From: a bacterium
GTDB lineage: Bacteria > Planctomycetota > Planctomycetia > Kolteriales > Kolteriaceae
NCBI GenBank assembly: GCA_019753235.1
Contig: JAIELF010000029.1
Span: 1 to 64,000 of the forward strand
Length of the DNA: 64,000 nucleotides
Reading direction: 5' to 3'
Numbering within the stretch: the stretch's first letter is position 1; the number at the start of each line of letters is the position of its first letter. The translations under genes were made by a program, and so were the position numbers. Shown here piece by piece: positions 56,506 to 64,000 of the stretch. Below the pieces are notes generated by a model. That model searched no databases. It saw only the letters and a program-made list of their open reading frames with translations, and had not been told where the DNA came from.

Positions 56506-56730
56506 CTAGTCGTTTTCGTACTCGAGACCCTTTCGCAGGCAGTTCTCTTTTTCGACGAGGACGAAGGCGGCTCTTTCGCATTCCTCGCTCGACATGCTGC
56601 CCACGGCTCGCAGGCCGCGGAGAATACGGGCGTAATTGACAGCCGAGGCTCGGTCGTAGCTATCGCGCTGGCTTTTCCAGTCGGCAGGCAACCGATTTTC
56701 GGAGTCGTCGTCACTGGGTTCGGATGACAT
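56506..56730 (-). CDS. Small acidic hypothetical protein
   Basis: A 74-aa acidic protein (MSSEPSDDDSENRLP start) with a helical second half and two Cys (SEECERA, ENCLRKG). AGAGA lies about 8 nt before the ATG at 56730; a TTG at 56736 is an alternative. Function unknown. Confidence 0.45.
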   Translation of the reverse strand: MSSEPSDDDSENRLPADWKSQRDSYDRASAVNYARILRGLRAVGSMSSEECERAAFVLVEKENCLRKGLEYEND

Positions 56731-56859
56731 GCTCAATCTCTCTGCCCATGGGAGACAGTACCAGCAAAATCGCCCGGCGAATCAACCCGCCGGGCGAATG
56801 AAAGTTTTATCCACAGGCCTTCGGGTCGAGGCCTGCTCTTGAATTAGATCGGCACCGAG

Positions 56860-57249
56860 TTAGTAGGGACGACGTCGACCGCCGCCACCACCACCGCCAC
56901 CGCCGTATGAACCGCCGCCGCCACCGCCGCCGCCGCCATACGAACCACCGCCACCACCGCCGCCGCGGGGAGGACCAGAACGAAATCCGCCGGTGCCTGA
57001 TTCACGGGGCTTGGCTTCATTGACGTTCAGCGAGCGACCATCATGGAATTGGCCGTTGAGAGCGGTGATGGCAGCCTGGGCGGCTTCCTCCGTCATCATC
57101 TCGACAAAACCAAAACCCTTCGACCGATTCGTTTCCCGGTCTTTGACAACTTTGGCTGAGACCACTTCGCCATGGGCGTCGAAGAGTTCCCGCAATTCTT
57201 TATCCGTGATCTGAAACGACAGATTACCCACAAAAAGATTCTTGCCCAA
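56860..57249 (-). CDS. Glycine-rich RNA-binding protein (RRM)
   Basis: A 129-aa single-RRM protein. RNP2 is LFVGNLS (residues 4-10) and RNP1 is KGFGFVEM, followed by a long Gly-rich tail with SYGGGGG repeats ending in RRRPY. This is the architecture of bacterial Rbp-type and plant glycine-rich RNA-binding proteins, linked to cold adaptation and RNA chaperoning. The start is TTG at 57249 with AGAGGAG 7 nt upstream; an in-frame ATG at 57333 has no support. It is divergent from rplK. Confidence 0.85.
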   Translation of the reverse strand: MGKNLFVGNLSFQITDKELRELFDAHGEVVSAKVVKDRETNRSKGFGFVEMMTEEAAQAAITALNGQFHDGRSLNVNEAKPRESGTGGFRSGPPRGGGGGGGSYGGGGGGGGGSYGGGGGGGGGRRRPY

Positions 57250-57906
57250 CCGAGGGCTCCTCTGGAACGAGGCGTGCGACAGGTAGGCCTTCCACAGGAA
57301 GGGATCTAGGCGCGACGCAATGAAAGAACTCAACTGTCAGTGCGAAGAAAGAATGGGAGGATCTCGTGCAGGTCACAGCCAAAAAATCAATCGCAGTCAA
57401 CCCTTTCAGCATACCGCCCTCCCCTCGGTAGTCAATGTCGAAAGCCCCAAGCATCTCTCCCTTTGCCCACTTGCGAACCGATTTATCGCTCGCGACGCAC
57501 GCTGACATAACCCTAGCAGTGACCGATGCCGCGCGGTCGCGATCGATTCCCATCAAGGACGAGAGAGCTCTCCTAATCACGATCAATCGCTCTTCCCACC
57601 TGCCGAGCCGGCACGAGATTAATGACACGGGCGACGACCTCTCTGATGCCGGGATGCGTTCTTGGTTAAGAGAGACTCTTGGGCCTGCACCCATCGAAAC
57701 GAGATATCGAGGATGAGCAGAAAAGAGTCTCCTTGAATGAAGATCCCGAGGTCGGCAACGTTTTCTCGATTTACGCGAGCGGATGCTTGCCAAGCATCTG
57801 CTTGATTCGTACTTAGATACGTCTTGAAGAATGCCTTCGTCGAAGCGTGGCGGGCCTGGAGGAAGGGTTGGCTGAGCCGACCTTGGTTTAATAGGCAGAA
57901 GGACCG
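57250..57906. other. Intergenic region upstream of rplK
   Basis: About 657 nt between the divergent RRM gene and rplK. It must hold promoters for the rplKAJL-rpoB transcript, since nusG read-through would have to cross 4 kb of opposite-strand genes. I could not assign a convincing -35/-10 pair. A minus-strand ORF (57224-57793) overlaps the RRM gene in another frame and is rejected. Confidence 0.45.
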
Positions 57907-58332
57907 ATGGCGAAAGTAGTTACAGCTCAGATCAAGCTGCAATGTCCGGGTGGCCAGGCAACGCCGAGCCCCCCTGTCGGTCCGGCACTGGGCCAGCACG
58001 GCGTGAACATCGGCAAGTTCGTCCAGGAGTTTAACGCCCGCACGAAGGAAATGATGGGGGTCACGACCCCGGTCATCATCACGGTCTATAGCGACCGCAG
58101 TTTCGAGTTCATCCTCAAGAGCCCACCGGCATCGGTCCTGCTCAAGCAGGCGGCTGGCGTGGCCAAAGGGGCCGGGAATCCTCGGACGGAAAAGGTGGGC
58201 CAGGTCACGAAGGACCAGGTGAAAGAGATCGCCACCAAAAAGTTCGAGGATCTGAATGCCCGAGATGTTGACCATGCTTGTCGCATCATCGAGGGGACGG
58301 CTCGAAGCATGGGAATCACCGTCGTCGGCTAA
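57907..58332 (+). CDS. rplK: 50S ribosomal protein L11
   Basis: A 141-aa L11, standard length. The N-terminal [22 protein letters not shown] is the diagnostic flexible motif, and KTEKVGQ-like sequence and MGITVVG end the C-terminal RNA-binding domain. It binds the GTPase-associated 23S rRNA region and is the site of thiostrepton action. First gene of the ribosomal block on this side of the gap. Confidence 0.97.
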   Translation: MAKVVTAQIKLQCPGGQATPSPPVGPALGQHGVNIGKFVQEFNARTKEMMGVTTPVIITVYSDRSFEFILKSPPASVLLKQAAGVAKGAGNPRTEKVGQVTKDQVKEIATKKFEDLNARDVDHACRIIEGTARSMGITVVG

Positions 58333-58530
58333 AAAAGCCGTCGACAAAAGTGCTTGATCGATGAATCGGTCCTGACAACCTCGTTTGATCCTTCATCGGA
58401 GCAATCGACGCAGTCGGGAAAGAGGATCGACAAGCGAAAGTTTTAGGAACGGACTTAGGAATCGAGAGTTGTCGGGGAGAGTGGCCTCTTTGTTGAGGCT
58501 GTTCGCTGAGACCCAGACTCCGAGGGAACC

Positions 58531-59208
58531 ATGGCAAAAAGATCGAAGCGATACCGCGAGCTTTTCAGCAAGATCAGCCCCAACCCCGTCTCGCTGGAAG
58601 AAGCGGTAGCCCTCCTGAAGAAATTCGCCACCACCAAATTCGACCAGAGCGTCGAAACCGTATTACGGCTGGGGGTGGATCCGAAATTGGCTGACCAAAA
58701 CATCCGCGGTGCGATCAGTCTACCTCATGGCATCGGCAAGACCGTGCGAGTGGCGGTTTTCGCGAAGGGTGATAACGAAGAGAAGGCTAAGGCCGCCGGT
58801 GCCGACATCGTCGGAGCGGATGATCTGGCCAAGCGAATCAAAGAAGGCTTCACCGATTTTGACATGTGCTTGGCGACCTCGGACATGATGGGGGTGGTCG
58901 GCCCACTCGGCCGAGTTCTCGGCCCCAAGGGGTTGATGCCGACCCCGAAAAACGGCACGGTGACCAATGATATTGCGACGGCTGTCCGCGAGTTTAAGGC
59001 GGGCAAGGTCGAATATCGCACCGACCCGTCGGGCAATCTGCATGTTTTGGTGGGCAAGGTCAGCTTCACCGACCAGGCCCTGGTCGACAACATCCGAACG
59101 TTGGTGACGACGATTCGGCAAGCGCGTCCGTCGAGCGTGAAAGGGGTCTTTGTTCAGGGGGTGACAATCAGCGCCACCATGAGCCCTGGAATTAAGGTGT
59201 CGATCTAA
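58531..59208 (+). CDS. rplA: 50S ribosomal protein L1
   Basis: A 225-aa L1. FDQSVETVLRLGVDPKLADQ and the domain II segment GPLGRVLGPKGLMPTPKNGT are family signatures. It binds the L1 stalk of 23S rRNA and often autoregulates the operon. The 198-nt gap after rplK may hold a regulatory structure, though no clear L1 site was identified. Confidence 0.97.
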   Translation: MAKRSKRYRELFSKISPNPVSLEEAVALLKKFATTKFDQSVETVLRLGVDPKLADQNIRGAISLPHGIGKTVRVAVFAKGDNEEKAKAAGADIVGADDLAKRIKEGFTDFDMCLATSDMMGVVGPLGRVLGPKGLMPTPKNGTVTNDIATAVREFKAGKVEYRTDPSGNLHVLVGKVSFTDQALVDNIRTLVTTIRQARPSSVKGVFVQGVTISATMSPGIKVSI

Positions 59209-59270
59209 CACGCGACCATCGGCAAGACACCATTCGCGTTCAAAGACAGTTGGAGTAAGGCGGTCAGGCG

Positions 59271-59816
59271 ATGAGTAAGTTTGTCAAGGATCTCGAGATC
59301 CGCGAGTACCGAAAGCGGTTCGGCAAAGCGGAAGAGGTTCTTTTTGTGAATGTTGTCGGCATGGCCGCGACCGAAACCAACAAGCTGCGGATTCTTCTTC
59401 GCAAGAAGGGGATCGATCTGCAGGTGGTCAAGAACACGCTTGCGGTCAAGGTCCTGCGCGAGAGTGGCCACGCCGGGGTCGAGTCGGCTCTCTTAGGTTC
59501 TTCTGCGGTCGTCTGGGGAGGCGAAGACATTGTCTCGCTGGCCCGCGAGATCACCGAGTGGGCCAAGAAGATCGAGAAACTGCAGGTGAAGGGAGCCAGC
59601 GTCGGCGGTCAAACGCTTGATGCCAAGGGAGTCGATGCTCTCTCAAAGCTTCCCTCTCGCCTCGAACTGCTGGGGCAGATCGTGGGGACGATCCTCTCGC
59701 CTGGTGCCAACATCGCGGGAGCCCTTCTGGGTCCCGGTGGAACGATTGCCGGCCAGATCAAGCAAAAGGCCGAGCCCGACGAAACGCCGGCAGAAGAGGC
59801 GCCGGCCAGCGCTTAA
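59271..59816 (+). CDS. rplJ: 50S ribosomal protein L10
   Basis: A 181-aa L10. The RNA-binding N-domain is followed by a C-terminal tail (AEEAPASA) that recruits L7/L12 dimers. KNTLAVKVLRESG and GPGGTIAGQIK are recognised segments. AAGG lies about 12 nt before the ATG. It is 62 nt from rplA, likely one operon. Confidence 0.96.
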   Translation: MSKFVKDLEIREYRKRFGKAEEVLFVNVVGMAATETNKLRILLRKKGIDLQVVKNTLAVKVLRESGHAGVESALLGSSAVVWGGEDIVSLAREITEWAKKIEKLQVKGASVGGQTLDAKGVDALSKLPSRLELLGQIVGTILSPGANIAGALLGPGGTIAGQIKQKAEPDETPAEEAPASA

Positions 59817-59941
59817 GCCGGATCGACAAGAGACATTCGACCCTTGCCGGTTGGTGCGGGTCGAGCTGATGGCCGGGTTTGGTTGTCCCGGCCACGTTGG
59901 AAAGCCAACAAAGGTTCTGAGTTTAGAAAGGGTTCTTTACC

Positions 59942-60349
59942 ATGTCCGAAGCGACAGCGACGTTTACTGATGAGATCAAGGCGCTGGGCGATCAGATCGT
60001 AGCTCTGTCGCTCCTGAAGGCGAAAGAACTAGCGGACTACCTCGAGCAGGTTCACGGCATCAAGCCGGCCGCGGGTGGCGCCATCATGATGGCCGGCCCT
60101 GCCGGCGGAGCCGCGGCAGCCGCTCCGGTCGAGGAGAAGACCGAGTTCGACGTCATCCTCGAATCCTTCGGTGCGAACAAGATCAACGTCATCAAGGTCG
60201 TTCGCGAAGCGACGGGCTTGGGGCTGAAGGAAGCCAAGGATCTGGTCGAAGGGGCTCCCAAGCCTGTGAAGACCGCGATTGCCAAGGCCGATGCCGACGC
60301 TCTCAAGAAGAAGCTCGAAGAAGCGGGCGCCACCGCCAAGATCGCCTAA
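59942..60349 (+). CDS. rplL: 50S ribosomal protein L7/L12
   Basis: A 135-aa L7/L12 with the N-terminal dimerisation helix, an Ala/Gly-rich hinge (about residues 46-62) and the C-terminal domain [33 protein letters not shown]. It recruits translation factors to the ribosome. Followed by a hairpin and a 470-nt gap before rpoB. Confidence 0.97.
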   Translation: MSEATATFTDEIKALGDQIVALSLLKAKELADYLEQVHGIKPAAGGAIMMAGPAGGAAAAAPVEEKTEFDVILESFGANKINVIKVVREATGLGLKEAKDLVEGAPKPVKTAIAKADADALKKKLEEAGATAKIA

Positions 60350-60367
60350 ACCAGTTGCTGGTCTTTT
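60350..60367 (+). terminator. Hairpin with T-run after rplL (attenuator candidate)
   Basis: ACCAG-TTG-CTGGT, a 5-bp stem directly followed by CTTTT, with another T-run 10 nt later. It could attenuate transcription into rpoB so that ribosomal proteins are made in excess over RNA polymerase. Confidence 0.5.
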
Positions 60368-60819
60368 CCCAGTCGCTTTTTTCAGGGCTGTAGGACGCGA
60401 GAATCCCACGATGGGAGGACCGCGAAAAGAAGCCCCAGAGAAGCGATTGGGGAGAACTTTCGGCCAACAATTCTTGTTGCCGAGAAAGATTCAGAAAGAC
60501 TGGTATTGGAAACGATTTTGGCTGGTTTCGGGGCCGACGGTGGGGTTTCATCGATCGGCCTGCGGACGAAATCTTCGGAAGCTTTGTTGTCAATCCCTCC
60601 TGCTTTCGGTACAGTGATTGCACATGATGGAGGGAACTTGCCTGGTGGAGCGTATGGCGACCTGTTTGAATCTGCGTCGCCCTCTCACACTCTGCCTGGT
60701 TCTGCAGGAGGTAGGACCTCTGGTCTTCGAGACCTCTCGCATCACTCGCGCGATTTGAACGTCACACCACCCGACCCCCAGGGTCGCGGTGGCTCATCGT
60801 ATTTGGTGGAGCCGACTGC
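60350..60819. other. rplL-rpoB intergenic region
   Basis: 470 nt with no gene. Short ORFs lack ribosome sites. In other bacteria this gap holds an attenuator and RNase III site; here only the small hairpin at its start was seen. Confidence 0.5.
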
Positions 60820-63800
60820 ATGCCTGTCACCTCACAGCGCCGTGTCCATTACAAGCAGGTCCGTAAGTATGGGACCGAAATGGACAACATGAGGGTTCCT
60901 CCCCTCACGGACATTCAAACAAAATCGTACGACCGATTCCTGCAACTGGATATCCCCTCGGGGGAACGCGGGGATTTCGGATTGGAAGGCGTGCTGCGCG
61001 AAACCTTCCCGATCGACAGCTACGACGGGACCTACAAGCTCGAATACGTTCGCTACGAGCTGGGCAAGCCTCGGTACTCGCCCGACGAATGCCGACAACT
61101 TCGCCTCACCTATGGCCGACCTTTTCGCGTGACGCTTCGTCTCGTGAAGGATGAACCGGTCGAAGAAGAAGTCTATCTCGGCGACATCCCCATCATGATC
61201 GGTGGCGGCGAGTTCATCGTGAACGGTGCCGAACGCGTTGTCGTCAGTCAGCTTCACCGCAGCCCAGGCGTCGACTTCGTCTACGACATGGAGACCTCCG
61301 ACAAGAAGCTCCACTCGTGTCGAATCATCCCCGAGCGAGGAAGCTGGGTCGAGATCCACGTCACCCGCAAGGAAACGCTCGGCGTTCGCATCGACCAGAG
61401 CGGGAAGTTCTCCGCGCTCACCTTGCTGCGGGCCATGTCGCCTGACTACAGCACCGATGGCGCCATTCTTCGCGAATTCTATCCGGAAAAGCCGATCAAG
61501 GTAACCGGTGAAGGAGAAGGGCTCGTCGGTAAGATCGCGTCGGATGACATCATCGACCCCATCGACGGCGAGATCTTTGTCGAAGCCGGCCAGACCATCA
61601 AAGAGGTCCAGGCTAAGAAGATCGCCAACAGCAGCTTGAAGGGGAAGTCGGTCTCAACACTTGATACCGTCAAGGATCCTCTCATCCTCAACTCGCTGGA
61701 AGAGGATAACTCCGAGACGCACGAGCAGGCGTTGCTGAAGATTTATCAGCGACTCAGGGCCGGCAACCCGCCGCAGCTCGAAAAGGCGAAGGCTCTCTTC
61801 GCGGAGAAGTTCTTTGACGCCAACCGCTATCGGCTCGGCCGAGTCGGTCGCTTCCGCATGAACCGCAAGCTGAATCAGCAGGTCGAAGAGACCAAGATGA
61901 CGCTGGACGTTCGCGATTACATCAACTGCATCAAGTACATCATGCGTCTTCGCGACGGCGAAGGAGATCTCGACGATATCGATCACCTCGGCAACCGCCG
62001 ACTCCGGACGATCGACGAATTGGCCGCGGATGAACTCCGCAAGGGCTTCCTCAAACTCCGTCGAACCGTTCAGGATCGAATGAACCTGAAGGATCAAGAG
62101 GACATGACCCCGCGGACGCTCATCAATCCGAAGAGCGTCTCGGCGGCCATTGATTATTTCTTTGGCCGGGGCGAACTGAGCCAGGTGGTCGATCAAACCA
62201 ACCCGCTCAGCCAATTGACCCATGAACGCCGATTGTCTGCGCTGGGTCCGGGTGGATTGAATCGAAAGCGAGCTGGGTTCGAAGTCCGCGATGTGCATAT
62301 CTCGCACTATGGACGAATCTGTCCCATTGAGACTCCGGAAGGTACCAACATCGGCCTCATCTCGAGCTTGGCGATCTTCTCGCAGGTTGATGAGCTCGGC
62401 TTCTTGATCACGCCTTACCGGATTTGTGAGACGGGCAAGATCACCAACAAAGTTCGCTGGATGCGAGCCGACGAAGAGACCCATCTCAAGATCGCGCCCG
62501 CCGACGCGACGGCCGACGGCAAAGAGTTCAAAGAAAAACTAGTCCCCTCGAGACAAGCGGGTGAGTTCCAACAATTCAAGAGCGAAGAAGTCGAACGGAT
62601 GGACGTCTCGGCCATGCAAATGGTCGGGGTTTCGGCCGGGCTGATCCCGTTCCTCGAACACGACGACGCCAACCGCGCGTTGATGGGTTCGAACATGCAG
62701 AGACAAGCGGTCCCGCTGCTCGAAGCAGAGCCGCCCCTCGTGGCGACCGGCCTCGAACGGGTCGTGGCCGAGAACTCGAGCATGGTTGTTCGGACCGAAG
62801 AAGATGGCGTCGTCACGTTCGTTGACGGCGAACGAATCGTGATCAACGACACGATCCATAAGCTTCGCAAATATGTCGGCTTGAATGAGCGCACCTGCCT
62901 CAATCAACGGCCGATCATCAAGCTCGGCGAGAAGGTCAAAAAGGGCCAGGTCATCGCCGACGGCGCTGCTACCTACCAGGGACAACTGGCGCTCGGCCGC
63001 AACGTGTTGGTCGGGTTCATGTCTTGGGAAGGTTACAACTTCGAAGATGCCATCATCATCAGCGAAGAGCTCGTCAAGCGAGATACCTACACCTCGATTC
63101 ACATCGAGGAGTTCGATGTTGAAATCCGCGAGACGAAGCTTGGCCGAGAAGAGTTCACGCGGGACATCCCCAACGTCAGCGACAAGGTGCTCCGCAATCT
63201 TGATGATATCGGGATCATCCGGGTCGGAACTTATGTTCGACCGGGCGACATCCTCGTCGGAAAGGTTTCGCCGAAATCGAAAAGCGAACTGACTCCCGAA
63301 GAGAAACTCCTTCATGCGATCTTCGGCCGAGCTGGTGAAGATGTGAAGAATGACAGTCTGGAGGTCCCCTCGGGGGTCGAAGGCATCGTCATCCACACGC
63401 AGAAGTTTTCTCGCCGGATGAGCCTTTCGGAAGAAGAACGCAAGGCTTTCGAGAAGGAACTCAAAGAAGTCGAAACGACGGGCAACGCGAAGATCTCGGA
63501 ATCCTTCCGGGCCTTCATCACCGAGTTTGAAGAGTCGCTGGGTAGGCAGCTCAAGGACAAGGAAGGTCGGGGCCTGGCCAAAGAGAAGGAAGACAAGGTC
63601 ACCGCCGAGCAAGCCGAGCAGTTCCGCTTCGACTCGATCGATATTCGCAGCGCGCAGAAAATCGACAACGCCCGCGAGGTCTACCGTCGGCATTGGCCGA
63701 AAGTTGAGGCGGCTCTGGACGAGCGAGACCGTGCCCTCAACAGCCTCAAACGGGGTGACGAGCTCCCCTCGGGCGTGTTGCAAATGGTCAAGGTTTACCT

Positions 63801-64000
63801 GGCGACCAAACGCCGAATTTCCGTCGGCGACAAGATGGCGGGTAGGCACGGCAACAAGGGTGTTATCTCGAAGATCCTCCCCGTGGAAGACATGCCCTTC
63901 CTCGAAGATGGAACCCCCATCGAGATCATGCTCAATCCGCTGGGCGTCCCAAGCCGAATGAACGTCGGCCAGATTTTGGAAACGCACCTCGGCTGGGCTG
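60820..64000 (+). CDS. rpoB: DNA-directed RNA polymerase subunit beta (partial, cut by window end)
   Basis: Open to the window end, 1060 codons seen. The start [18 protein letters not shown] at 60820 has GGAG 8 nt upstream. Family motifs run through: [24 protein letters not shown], the rifampicin pocket (about residues 453-475), [24 protein letters not shown] and [10 protein letters not shown]. Pocket residues matching E. coli D516, H526, R529 and S531 are conserved; F514, M515 and N518 are Val, Val and Thr. The segment between [11 protein letters not shown] and [12 protein letters not shown] carries a charged coiled-coil insertion (about 100 residues) at the position of the insertion known in proteobacterial and planctomycete RpoB. 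rpoC would be expected beyond the window. Confidence 0.97.
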   Translation, partial: MPVTSQRRVHYKQVRKYGTEMDNMRVPPLTDIQTKSYDRFLQLDIPSGERGDFGLEGVLRETFPIDSYDGTYKLEYVRYELGKPRYSPDECRQLRLTYGRPFRVTLRLVKDEPVEEEVYLGDIPIMIGGGEFIVNGAERVVVSQLHRSPGVDFVYDMETSDKKLHSCRIIPERGSWVEIHVTRKETLGVRIDQSGKFSALTLLRAMSPDYSTDGAILREFYPEKPIKVTGEGEGLVGKIASDDIIDPIDGEIFVEAGQTIKEVQAKKIANSSLKGKSVSTLDTVKDPLILNSLEEDNSETHEQALLKIYQRLRAGNPPQLEKAKALFAEKFFDANRYRLGRVGRFRMNRKLNQQVEETKMTLDVRDYINCIKYIMRLRDGEGDLDDIDHLGNRRLRTIDELAADELRKGFLKLRRTVQDRMNLKDQEDMTPRTLINPKSVSAAIDYFFGRGELSQVVDQTNPLSQLTHERRLSALGPGGLNRKRAGFEVRDVHISHYGRICPIETPEGTNIGLISSLAIFSQVDELGFLITPYRICETGKITNKVRWMRADEETHLKIAPADATADGKEFKEKLVPSRQAGEFQQFKSEEVERMDVSAMQMVGVSAGLIPFLEHDDANRALMGSNMQRQAVPLLEAEPPLVATGLERVVAENSSMVVRTEEDGVVTFVDGERIVINDTIHKLRKYVGLNERTCLNQRPIIKLGEKVKKGQVIADGAATYQGQLALGRNVLVGFMSWEGYNFEDAIIISEELVKRDTYTSIHIEEFDVEIRETKLGREEFTRDIPNVSDKVLRNLDDIGIIRVGTYVRPGDILVGKVSPKSKSELTPEEKLLHAIFGRAGEDVKNDSLEVPSGVEGIVIHTQKFSRRMSLSEEERKAFEKELKEVETTGNAKISESFRAFITEFEESLGRQLKDKEGRGLAKEKEDKVTAEQAEQFRFDSIDIRSAQKIDNAREVYRRHWPKVEAALDERDRALNSLKRGDELPSGVLQMVKVYLATKRRISVGDKMAGRHGNKGVISKILPVEDMPFLEDGTPIEIMLNPLGVPSRMNVGQILETHLGWA

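Noticed and set aside
57224..57793. 189-aa minus-strand ORF upstream of rplK
   Set aside because: Overlaps the RRM protein gene in another frame, low-complexity Arg/Ser-rich, no ribosome site.
53638..57906. Mobile element as explanation of the nusG-rplK gap
   Set aside because: No transposase, integrase, terminal inverted repeat or target duplication was recognised.
62539..63987. 482-aa minus-strand ORF inside rpoB
   Set aside because: Antisense shadow of the clearly coding rpoB frame; composition follows the complement codons and no start signal or family pattern is visible.

Overview
The window is about 58% GC by eye. It looks like a chromosomal segment of a planctomycete (Planctomycetota); order and genus cannot be fixed from sequence alone. 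The lineage evidence is a TIGR04137-type small basic protein, a TIGR03009-like secreted protein, a DUF1559-like protein, PEP-CTERM-like anchors, a DUF6666-like beta-barrel, a kinase fused to a tubulin-like domain, and an RpoB with a long insertion. No insertion sequence, phage gene or CRISPR array was seen.

Layout. 0.2-7 kb: an NfeD membrane protease, a thiolase with a missing catalytic Cys, an MBL hydrolase, a PcrA/UvrD helicase and a secreted esterase. 7-14 kb: a three-gene signalling locus on the minus strand: a Ser/Thr kinase fused to a tubulin/FtsZ-like GTPase domain, an AAA+ ATPase, and an FHA-EAL protein. This is the most novel-looking locus. 14-27 kb: a pentaheme cytochrome with a Tat-exported DUF362 protein, membrane and secreted proteins, thrC, panB, a sialidase-like protein and glycyl-tRNA synthetase. 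27-35 kb: lexA with a GAAC-N4-GTTC SOS box, divergent from rhomboid-priA, followed by a tightly coupled light cassette (class II photolyase, Fe-S photolyase, TspO). 35-49.6 kb: a glycosyltransferase, a molybdopterin oxidoreductase, an SBF transporter, a beta-barrel, glycerate kinase, OsmC, the small basic protein, a LuxC/LuxE-like pair next to fabI, and two further enzymes.

50-64 kb is the translation/transcription core: tRNA-Thr(TGT), tRNA-Tyr, tRNA-Gly, tRNA-Thr(GGT), tuf, tRNA-Trp, secE, nusG, then rplK, rplA, rplJ, rplL and rpoB, which is cut by the window end. The order matches the E. coli thrU-tyrU-glyT-thrT-tufB and secE-nusG-rplKAJL-rpoBC blocks. A segment of about 4.3 kb on the opposite strand separates nusG from rplK. 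It holds two PEP-CTERM-like exported proteins, two small proteins and a glycine-rich RRM protein.

Many starts are GTG or TTG. Several were chosen here from Shine-Dalgarno spacing or signal-peptide logic rather than the longest ORF. All functional calls come from reading motifs in the sequence; no database search was run.
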